Below, piece by piece: positions 1 through 4,708 of a stretch of 5,441 bases of DNA (within the stretch, counting starts at the first letter, position 1; each line of letters opens with the position of its first letter). The notes beneath the pieces are model-generated. The model was not told where the DNA came from, did not search any database, and was given only the letters and a program-made list of their open reading frames with translations. This stretch comes from an uncultured Bdellovibrio sp. GTDB lineage: Bacteria; Bdellovibrionota; Bdellovibrionia; Bdellovibrionales; Bdellovibrionaceae. The position numbers and the translations under genes are program-made. The stretch is from positions 1 through 5,441 of the forward strand of contig CAMLRE010000174.1 in assembly GCA_946482355.1 (NCBI GenBank), read 5' to 3'.

Positions 1-162
1 TGTGGCGCCTCACAATCATCGGTTTCGCAATATTTAGCTAAAATGAAAAGCGAAGGATTACTTTCAGCCCGTCGTGAGGGACAAAGTATATATTATAAAA
101 TTGATAATTCTGAATTGCTTAAATTAATGAAGTCGATGCAGAAGATTTTTTGCGAAGATTAG
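1..162 (+). CDS. ArsR-family HTH regulator, C-terminal fragment
   Basis: This is the last 53 codons of a gene whose start lies left of the window; the frame is open from base 1 to TAG at 160-162. The visible part carries the recognition helix (residues about 3-16, with SQSSVSQYLAKMK) followed by the beta-wing (GLLSARREGQSIYYKI). That is the classic ArsR/SmtB winged-helix pattern of dimeric DNA-binding repressors. Family members sense metals, redox state or other signals, but the sensing sites usually lie in the N-terminal part or in the terminal helices. No metal-binding motif is visible here, so the inducer is unknown. A terminator-like hairpin follows at 175-197, which suggests that it is transcribed separately from the membrane genes downstream. 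Confidence 0.85.
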   Translation, partial: CGASQSSVSQYLAKMKSEGLLSARREGQSIYYKIDNSELLKLMKSMQKIFCED

Positions 163-174
163 CCTGAAAACGAA

Positions 175-197
175 GACCAAAGTCTGGTTAATTTTTT
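175..197 (+). terminator. Weak intrinsic terminator after the ArsR-type gene
   Basis: ACCA (176-179) pairs with TGGT (185-188) around a five-base loop, and a G-T wobble at 175/189 extends the stem. Two bases later comes a run of six T (192-197). An alternative stem AGAC/GTCT (174-177/182-185) competes with it. The stem is short, so only the U-run and its position 13 bases after the stop codon support the call. Confidence 0.35.
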
Positions 198-233
198 CTC
201 GAAATGAGCCGATAGTGATTTGATCTTTCAACA

Positions 234-240
234 TGAGGAG
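234..240 (+). promoter_or_regulatory. Strong ribosome binding site of the DUF883-like gene
   Basis: TGAGGAG lies five bases before the ATG at 246. It is the best Shine-Dalgarno match in the window and fixes the start of the downstream gene. Confidence 0.75.
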
Positions 241-245
241 TCACC

Positions 246-542
246 ATGGCCAAACAACCATCATCACTATCTGAAGCGATTGAAAAGCTTGAAACTGCAA
301 GTCATGGCAAAGTTCAGGATTTTAAACAGATCTTAGAAAAAGATTATAACGAACTACGTAAAACATTAGATGATCTTAAACCCTATCTTGATGATCTAAA
401 AAACAATGTCGAATCAGAAGTTAAAAAAACTAAAAACCAAGTTGAAGGCAAAGTAAAAGAAAATCCATGGGTTGTGCTAGGCATAGTGGGTATTCTGGCT
501 TTTGTTATTGGTTGGATTTTCGGTCAACGCAAGCAAGATTAG
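246..542 (+). CDS. DUF883-like (ElaB/YqjD/YgaM type) C-tail-anchored membrane protein
   Basis: This 98-residue protein starts at an ATG five bases after TGAGGAG. Residues about 8-72 are highly charged and predicted to form a helical coiled coil (EAIEKLE, KPYLDDLKNNVESEVKK). The motif KENPW follows at 71-75, then one membrane helix (about 75-93) and a short basic tail, FGQRKQD. The order long helix, xENPW, single C-terminal helix with glycines, basic end is the signature of the DUF883 family. In E. coli its members ElaB, YqjD and YgaM are stationary-phase inner-membrane proteins, and YqjD has been reported to bind ribosomes. Whether this homologue does so is unknown. The next gene starts 12 bases later and is YqjE-like, which matches the yqjD-yqjE order of enterobacteria and strengthens both calls. 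Confidence 0.82.
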   Translation: MAKQPSSLSEAIEKLETASHGKVQDFKQILEKDYNELRKTLDDLKPYLDDLKNNVESEVKKTKNQVEGKVKENPWVVLGIVGILAFVIGWIFGQRKQD

Positions 543-554
543 TGTAAAAATAAA

Positions 555-914
555 ATGAGTTGGGTACGAAAACTTTTTACATACTTTTTAGGGCAAGTGG
601 CATATCAATATGCTTTTGGCCAAGTTAAAAAGAAGGCGTTGTTAATCTATTTAAAAACGCTGCAAGCCACTCGTCGAAGCATCATTGTCGCTTTATCTGT
701 ATTTTTTATTCTGCAATTAATGATCTTTGGTTTTTTAGGAGCCGTAATTACAGCTGTTTGGTTATTGCCAGAAGATGTAAATACTAAGCTTTACATCTTG
801 TTGGGATTTTTCGGATTTCTATTCTTGGTGCCACTGGTTGGCCTGTGTATTTTTCTTTCAGAACGTGTTTGGTTTCGCGCTTCAGGCGCTGAACAACTGC
901 TGAAAGAATCTTAA
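555..914 (+). CDS. YqjE/phage-holin-III-like two-helix membrane protein
   Basis: This 119-residue protein has a basic, amphipathic N-terminal region (about 1-41, with QVKKKALLIYLKTLQATRRS), then two hydrophobic segments (about 43-70 and 79-101) separated by a short polar loop (PEDVNTK), and a soluble end. This plan resembles the YqjE/putative Actinobacteriophage holin III superfamily, whose members are usually small, two-helix inner-membrane proteins encoded next to DUF883 proteins. The word holin in that family name does not imply lysis. The ATG lies 12 bases after the upstream stop in an A-rich gap with no Shine-Dalgarno sequence, so translation probably depends on coupling to the DUF883-like gene. 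The family assignment rests on topology and neighbourhood more than on residue motifs. Confidence 0.6.
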   Translation: MSWVRKLFTYFLGQVAYQYAFGQVKKKALLIYLKTLQATRRSIIVALSVFFILQLMIFGFLGAVITAVWLLPEDVNTKLYILLGFFGFLFLVPLVGLCIFLSERVWFRASGAEQLLKES

Positions 915-921
915 AGATTAT

Positions 922-1890
922 CTATTCAATATAGTCAGCGGCGTAGACAACTGATTTAAAAATATCTTCTGGAACAAAAACGTATCCACCTTCGCAACGC
1001 ACTTTATAGTGGCGATCGCATTCAGGACCCCAGGAATTTTTTAAAATGTATTCACATTTTCCAGTAGCAGGATTCATTTTTCTTCCGGCTAAAGTGATCG
1101 CGTGGCGTGGTTGGCTTGATACACTTGAACGGCCGAAGTTATAAAGCTTATCCATTTTTACAGAAAGTGAAATAGGCTGCTTCTTTGAAAGTACGCTATC
1201 AATTTCATTGTACTGCGAACCTGTTAAGTTTTCGTTATATGCACCGGGATTACTTAAACTTCTAAAACGTAATGGTGTTGTCGCTTTGAAACGCGGCTCA
1301 CAGGCTTCGTTAGCAAGCTTAGCGCCCACATTCATTAAATTACTTTGGTTAGCGGTGTTTTGAATGTCAGCAATCGTTACACCTGGAAATATTTTTTGAA
1401 TTTGAGAAAATTTAGAACAACTCGCAGATCCTGCATCACTTAAACTGTATTCTTGAAGACTTAGCTGATTCAAATTTACTAAACCGCGAAATAAATCGCG
1501 GTCGGTGCGAAAGTCATTCGAGTTAATTTTGCTATCTTCGCAAAAGCCAGCGTCTTGCGAATAGCTTAAGGCGTAGCGAACAAAGCCACCGCTAGAAATA
1601 TCATTTTTTCTATCGCTGTTAATTTCATTTAAGTATTTAGCGTTTAAGCCTTTACGGTACATTAATTCATCGCGACGCTTTACGTATTGCATAGCAATGT
1701 CTACCGGAGAAACACGCTTGCCTAGTTTAAATGAAAGAATATCGGCTGCCGTGTAAGCATAGCAAAAGCCAGCACCATCTTGATTTAGAATCGGGCCTAA
1801 TTGATCGCGTAAATCGACCGTTTCGCATGAGCCCGCTTGCGCAAAATTAAATGAAAGAATTAAAGAAAGAAAGGTTATTAAAGATCTCAT
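922..1890 (-). CDS. Exported papain-like (C1-type) cysteine protease
   Basis: This 322-residue protein begins with a signal peptide (cleavage likely after AQA, residue 19). The papain active-site elements appear in order: oxyanion-hole Q37 exactly six residues before nucleophile C43 (NQDGAGFCYAYTA), H263 in RHAITLAGR, and N285 in KNSWG. A GG pair sits at 101-102 in the place of the papain GG loop. Differences from papain are visible. The Trp after the catalytic Cys is Tyr44, and the Cys three residues before it is Ala40, so the usual C22-C63-type disulfide cannot form. The distance from Cys to His is 220 residues against about 134 in papain, indicating insertions. Only about 23 residues separate the signal peptide from C43, leaving no inhibitory propeptide. 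It should act in the periplasm or outside the cell. Its ATG overlaps the stop codon of the upstream six-cysteine gene as ATGA, so the two are co-translated. Substrate unknown. Confidence 0.85.
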   Translation of the reverse strand: MRSLITFLSLILSFNFAQAGSCETVDLRDQLGPILNQDGAGFCYAYTAADILSFKLGKRVSPVDIAMQYVKRRDELMYRKGLNAKYLNEINSDRKNDISSGGFVRYALSYSQDAGFCEDSKINSNDFRTDRDLFRGLVNLNQLSLQEYSLSDAGSASCSKFSQIQKIFPGVTIADIQNTANQSNLMNVGAKLANEACEPRFKATTPLRFRSLSNPGAYNENLTGSQYNEIDSVLSKKQPISLSVKMDKLYNFGRSSVSSQPRHAITLAGRKMNPATGKCEYILKNSWGPECDRHYKVRCEGGYVFVPEDIFKSVVYAADYIE

Positions 1891-2300
1891 TTTTCAAGAT
1901 CTCCCTCTAGATCACGTAAAAAGCCTGTTGAAACATATGAAGATCTGTTCTTAGTAAAACATAAATCAACGTTTAGCGTTTTTTTTCCTTTGAATTCGAT
2001 ATCAGCAATCTCTGCATCAAATCCTAACTCGGAACAGATCTGCCCGCCGGGGCTTCCAACTACAGCGTCCTGAACATCAACTTGCCCTTGGCTCTTTAAA
2101 GCTTTTGAAAATTCGCAACCATCAGCGCACTGTTTTGCAAAAAATTGACCGTATTCGTTTTGGCAAAGATTAGCTGCCACAGTAACAGTATTTGTTCTGG
2201 TTTTCGTGGTGATTTTTCCTTCGGCGCAGTTTGAAGGATCAACTGCAAATGCTGTAAATGCCGTAAATAAAATAAATAAAAATCCAGTCATTGTTTTCAT
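1887..2300 (-). CDS. Small exported six-cysteine protein, operon partner of the papain-like protease
   Basis: With the start chosen here (ATG at 2298-2300) the protein has 137 residues. It begins MKTMTGFLFILFTAF, a signal peptide likely cleaved after AFA at residue 19. The mature part of about 118 residues has six cysteines (C25, C46, C58, C62, C89, C114), enough for three disulfides, and a charged end (RDLEGDLEK). I do not recognise a family. The frame stays open further upstream. An ATG at 2325-2327 gives a 28-residue signal peptide with a longer basic n-region and has a weak GGTGGGG nine bases before it, and a TTG at 2343-2345 is also in frame. No good Shine-Dalgarno sequence precedes the ATG at 2298-2300, so the start is uncertain. 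The stop codon overlaps the start of the protease gene. That context makes an inhibitor, chaperone or activator of the protease a reasonable inference, not a demonstrated role. Confidence 0.75.
   Translation of the reverse strand: MKTMTGFLFILFTAFTAFAVDPSNCAEGKITTKTRTNTVTVAANLCQNEYGQFFAKQCADGCEFSKALKSQGQVDVQDAVVGSPGGQICSELGFDAEIADIEFKGKKTLNVDLCFTKNRSSYVSTGFLRDLEGDLEK
1901..1907 (-). promoter_or_regulatory. Ribosome binding site of the protease gene, inside the upstream gene
   Basis: Read on the minus strand this is GAGGGAG, ten bases before the protease ATG at 1888-1890. It lies within the last codons of the upstream gene, and that gene's TGA overlaps the protease ATG. This supports translational coupling and the chosen protease start. 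Confidence 0.6.
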
Positions 2301-2423
2301 ATATTTAATGGTACGGGTAAACACCATAAAAGAGAACCCCACCAAGGCTCGACATCAGGCCAGAAATCTAAAAATTGTTTCACTGGTCTATCTATATTCT
2401 ATAAGAGGAATAAAATAGAGAGT
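2301..2423. promoter_or_regulatory. Divergent intergenic region between the protease operon and the YD-repeat operon
   Basis: These 123 bases separate two operons transcribed outward, so both promoters should lie here unless they start inside coding sequence. On the plus strand, TATAAG (2400-2405) or TATATT (2393-2398) could be a -10 box, and TTGTTT (2375-2380) could be the -35 box. The spacings are 19 and 12 bases respectively, so neither pair is convincing. No clear sigma-70-like pair is visible on the minus strand. No palindromic operator was found. Confidence 0.4.
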
Positions 2424-3656
2424 GTGAAAAACAAAATATTTTTTATTACGTTATTCGTGGGCTTATCTGTATTTGCCGAAGTAAATCCAATCAGCGGTGA
2501 ACTTTCGTTTAATACAACTGACTTAATTACCAAAGAAGCGCTAACACCATTTAGAATTCAGCGTGAGTATAATCACAAAAGAAAAAGTTTCGGGATATTC
2601 GGAAATAACTGGTGTTCACAGCTTGAAGAAACTGTTGTCAGAGCCAATGCCGGCTTAGAAATTCGTAAATGCGGTCAAGTTACATCGAGCGTCTTCGCTA
2701 AAGTTGAAGATGGTTATGCTAATAGCACCGGAACTGAAGTGATGAAAGAACTTCCGAACAATGCAGGTTATATGCGTATTTCGGATAAGTATATTTTCGG
2801 TTATAACGATCAAGGGCACTTAAGTTTAATTGCTCTAAAAAGCCAATACGAAAAACCATTTGTACGCATTTATTATAACAAATACGGCATGATTGACCGG
2901 GTTGTTCATAACGGCAAACAACACTACTTTTTTACCTATGCTAAAACTGAAAAAGTCGTAGAAAAAATCGAAGGTCCTAAAAAAATTAAAGTACTTTACA
3001 GCTACGATAAAAATAACAATTTAACTTCAGTTGAAAATGCCTGGGGTAAAAAATTAACTTATTCTCATGATAACCAATGGCGTATCACTGGTTTTACTTT
3101 ACCTGACGGTAGTCAGCACACGGTGACTTACGATGCAAAGTTAGATGCTGTAAGCAAATTAACTGATAATAATAACTGTGGCCGTGAATTTACATACAAA
3201 ATGAATATGAACAGCGCTTTATTGAATTCCACTGTGAAAGATATTTGTGGCCAATCAACAAGTGAATTCAGTTCGGCAAGTTCGCCATTATTTTCAAAAC
3301 ATCGCGTAGAAAAAGACTCATTATTTCGTGCACCAACAGCCATTAACGAAAATCTTTTAGATGCCACAAGCGGCTGGAAGACAATTAATACCAAAGAAGC
3401 CCGTTGGGAGTACCAAGAAAATAGCTTAGGTTACGTAAGCGAAATTAAAAAAACTAATTTAGCTACCAAGACGAAAAAAACTTTAACGACCAAATACATC
3501 AATGAACGCTTGGTTGAATTAGAGCTAAAAGGTGAAAGTAAAGTAAACTTTAAATACAGTGCCGGAAAGCTTAAATCAATGGATGCTAAGAACTATGCCG
3601 CTTTCGAACTATTTACAGAATTTCTTTTAGTAAAAAATGGAGCTAACAATGAATAA
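2424..3656 (+). CDS. Exported short YD-repeat (Rhs-like) protein with DUF6531-like N-terminus
   Basis: This 410-residue protein starts with GTG at 2424. The first 18 residues (MKNKIFFITLFVGLSVFA) form a signal peptide. Residues about 19-70 match the start of Rhs-type proteins (DUF6531-like): VNPISGELSFNTTDL, then FRIQREYN and FGIFGNNW. YD-type repeats follow with the pattern Y-D/N-x-x-G/N-x-L: YNDQGHLSLI (127-136), YNKYGMIDRV (151-160), YSYDKNNNLTSV (192-203), YSHDNQWRITGF (213-224) and a degenerate FKYSAGKLKSM (376-386). Rhs proteins normally exceed 1000 residues, form a beta cocoon and end in a conserved core motif followed by a toxin. Here the core-end motif and a toxin are both absent. 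The only upstream Shine-Dalgarno candidate, AGAGGAA (2404-2410), is 13 bases from the GTG, which is long. It overlaps the next gene by eight bases. It may be a cell-surface or periplasmic YD-repeat protein; function unknown. Confidence 0.82.
   Translation: MKNKIFFITLFVGLSVFAEVNPISGELSFNTTDLITKEALTPFRIQREYNHKRKSFGIFGNNWCSQLEETVVRANAGLEIRKCGQVTSSVFAKVEDGYANSTGTEVMKELPNNAGYMRISDKYIFGYNDQGHLSLIALKSQYEKPFVRIYYNKYGMIDRVVHNGKQHYFFTYAKTEKVVEKIEGPKKIKVLYSYDKNNNLTSVENAWGKKLTYSHDNQWRITGFTLPDGSQHTVTYDAKLDAVSKLTDNNNCGREFTYKMNMNSALLNSTVKDICGQSTSEFSSASSPLFSKHRVEKDSLFRAPTAINENLLDATSGWKTINTKEARWEYQENSLGYVSEIKKTNLATKTKKTLTTKYINERLVELELKGESKVNFKYSAGKLKSMDAKNYAAFELFTEFLLVKNGANNE
3639..3642 (+). promoter_or_regulatory. 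Ribosome binding site fixing the start of the small exported gene
   Basis: GGAG lies six bases before the ATG at 3649. An in-frame ATG at 3637 overlaps this site and has no Shine-Dalgarno of its own, so 3649 is preferred. It also gives a cleaner signal peptide (MNKKILVAILALFLL). Confidence 0.6.
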
Positions 3657-4062
3657 AAAAATCTTAGTCGCCATTTTAGCATTATTTTTGTTACAGGCGC
3701 CCCAGGCTGAAGCCGGTTTTTTTGATTTCTTTAAAACAAAAATTGCAGCTATCGGGTTAGCTTTAGCTAACATTTTTCGTTCAAATACTCCGCCACGTGT
3801 GGTTAGTGATGATACGACAGGAAACACAACAACGGGAGGAGAAATCTCTCAAAGTGGCAGTGTTTTAGGTGAAGATCCGAACAATTATAAAGTAAGCACG
3901 GAAATAGTTGAGCAACCTTCAACAACAGATTGTACGCCGGTCAACTTAGGGCACCGCTGTTCTTATGCCGAGAATGATCAAGCTGTTTCGAGCAGTTGTT
4001 TAAATCCGGTGGCTGTCAAAACCGGCTCCAAATCAAATGGTACCGGCAGAACTGGAAATTAA
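3649..4062 (+). CDS. Small exported protein with hydrophobic N-terminal helix and low-complexity linker
   Basis: This 137-residue protein has a clear signal peptide (residues 1-22, ending QAEA). The mature N-terminus, residues 23-44 (GFFDFFKTK then IAAIGLALANIFR), is a hydrophobic to amphipathic helix with Asp26, Lys29, Lys31, Asn41 and Arg44 as its only charged or strongly polar large side chains. After NTPPR comes a Thr/Ser/Gly-rich stretch (about 53-75), then a region with three cysteines (C95, C104, C117) and a Lys/Gly/Ser-rich tail. I recognise no family. The gene starts inside the end of the YD-repeat gene (8-base overlap, different frame), so the two are almost certainly co-transcribed. 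It sits where an Rhs immunity gene would be, but it is exported and does not look like a known immunity protein. Its stop codon lies in a TTAA shared with the convergent gene. Confidence 0.72.
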   Translation: MNKKILVAILALFLLQAPQAEAGFFDFFKTKIAAIGLALANIFRSNTPPRVVSDDTTGNTTTGGEISQSGSVLGEDPNNYKVSTEIVEQPSTTDCTPVNLGHRCSYAENDQAVSSSCLNPVAVKTGSKSNGTGRTGN

Positions 4063-4583
4063 TTTAAAGTGACACGGTATGTGCCATTCGCGCGCATACC
4101 TTGATCGACAACTTTGCCGTCGATTCTGATAACTTCTAACATTTGAAGACTTACATCAAAAACACGCGTACGTAGTGCTTGTAGATCTAAAGTCACCTCT
4201 TGAGAAAACTTACTTGTATCTAAAGTTACACGGGCTAATAAAGCTGTGGCTTCGGTGTTTGTGATCGCAAGGCTTGCTTCGATATTTTCGTAACTGATGA
4301 CATGACCATTATTTTTATAAACTTGTTTTTCGGCTAAAGCATAAGGAATCAAAGTCATTTGTCCTTCAAGACGAAGGCAAACCAAAGTGTCGACTTGTAA
4401 AGTTAAGGCTGTGGCAGAAATTTCTTTAACAGCTAAACGATAAGCGCGAAGACCAGCATCGCCAGATTCATGACAACGGGCCACCGAACCATTGGGTAAA
4501 ACATCAGAAATAGGAGATTGAAAAGCTTGTGCCGAAATGGCTGAAAGAACTAATGCCGTAGCGATAACGAAATTTTTTAACAT
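4059..4583 (-). CDS. Exported protein of unknown family, beta-rich
   Basis: This 174-residue protein has a signal peptide MLKNFVIATALVLSAISAQA (cleavage after residue 20). The ATG at 4581-4583 was chosen because GGGGTG lies four bases before it. An in-frame ATG at 4593-4595 would add four residues (MGCK) and would overlap that site. The mature part has two cysteines (C37, C69), possibly a disulfide. It also has many alternating hydrophobic/polar stretches (ALTLQVDTLVCLRLEGQ, ASLAITNTEATALLARVTL, KFSQEVTLDLQ, LEVIRIDGKVV, TYRVTLN) that suggest a small beta-sandwich or barrel. No catalytic motif or membrane segment is seen beyond the signal. It is convergent with the small exported gene on the plus strand, and the last four bases of both genes are the same TTAA. 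Likely periplasmic; function unknown. Confidence 0.75.
   Translation of the reverse strand: MLKNFVIATALVLSAISAQAFQSPISDVLPNGSVARCHESGDAGLRAYRLAVKEISATALTLQVDTLVCLRLEGQMTLIPYALAEKQVYKNNGHVISYENIEASLAITNTEATALLARVTLDTSKFSQEVTLDLQALRTRVFDVSLQMLEVIRIDGKVVDQGMRANGTYRVTLN
4076..4100 (+). terminator. Nine-pair hairpin just after the YD-repeat operon, inside the opposing gene
   Basis: GGTATGTGC (4076-4084) pairs with GCGCATACC (4092-4100), with one G-T wobble, around a seven-base loop. It lies 13 bases after the stop codon of the preceding plus-strand gene and no T-run follows. It could end or protect the 3' end of the plus-strand transcript, although it lies in the coding sequence of the minus-strand gene, where it encodes part of GMRANGTYR. 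It is not a standard intrinsic terminator. Confidence 0.35.
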
Positions 4584-4587
4584 TTTA

Positions 4588-4593
4588 CACCCC
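4588..4593 (-). promoter_or_regulatory. Ribosome binding site deciding the start at 4583
   Basis: Read on the minus strand this is GGGGTG, four bases before the ATG at 4581-4583. It is a moderate Shine-Dalgarno match with a short spacer, and it argues against the in-frame ATG at 4593-4595, which overlaps it. Confidence 0.45.
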
Positions 4594-4675
4594 ATAAATT
4601 TTAAAAAACTCTATAAGGTAAAAATAGCTGATTTCTTGATGAAAGAACAATGCGAAATTGCGTTTTGCTAATGGG

Positions 4676-4695
4676 AGAGGGCGTTAAAGCCCTCT
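4676..4695 (-). terminator. Hairpin after the rightmost gene, probable terminator
   Basis: AGAGGGC (4676-4682) and GCCCTCT (4689-4695) form a perfect seven-pair, GC-rich stem with a six-base loop. It begins 13 bases beyond the stop codon of the minus-strand gene to its right and lies upstream of the minus-strand gene to its left. There is no U-run on either strand, so it may terminate weakly or mark a processed 3' end. A second perfect stem, AAGCCCT (4687-4693) with AGGGCTT (4704-4710), shares one arm with it and cannot form at the same time. Confidence 0.5.
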
Positions 4696-4708
4696 TGCTC
4701 TTAAGGGC

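Noticed and set aside
907..919. AATCTT-A-AAGATT inverted repeat between the convergent ends at 914 and 922
   Set aside because: The arms are six AT-rich bases with a one-base centre, which folds to only about four pairs, and no T-run follows. It is too weak to call a terminator.
1727..1860. 14-base direct repeat TTAAATGAAAGAAT at 1727-1740 and 1847-1860
   Set aside because: Both copies are coding and specify ILSF in the signal peptide and near residues 51-54 of the protease. Chance codon reuse explains it.
2206..2418. Plus-strand open frame of 70 codons across the divergent promoter region
   Set aside because: It runs antisense to the start of the six-cysteine gene, has no signal or domain, and its codons mirror the opposite strand.
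3128..3394. Minus-strand open frame of 88 codons inside the YD-repeat gene
   Set aside because: It lies wholly within a well-supported coding region on the other strand and its translation has no recognisable features.
3627..3827. Minus-strand open frame of 66 codons over the start of the small exported gene
   Set aside because: It is antisense to a gene with a clear ribosome binding site and signal peptide.
2424..4062. Classical Rhs toxin with its immunity gene
   Set aside because: The YD protein has no core-end motif or toxin domain, and the downstream protein carries a signal peptide and a low-complexity tail. Position alone does not support the pairing.
4584..4675. Possible promoter for the minus-strand gene starting at 4583
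   Set aside because: Candidates such as TATAGA or TATTTT have no convincing -35 partner at normal spacing, so no site was called. The region is AT-rich and otherwise empty.
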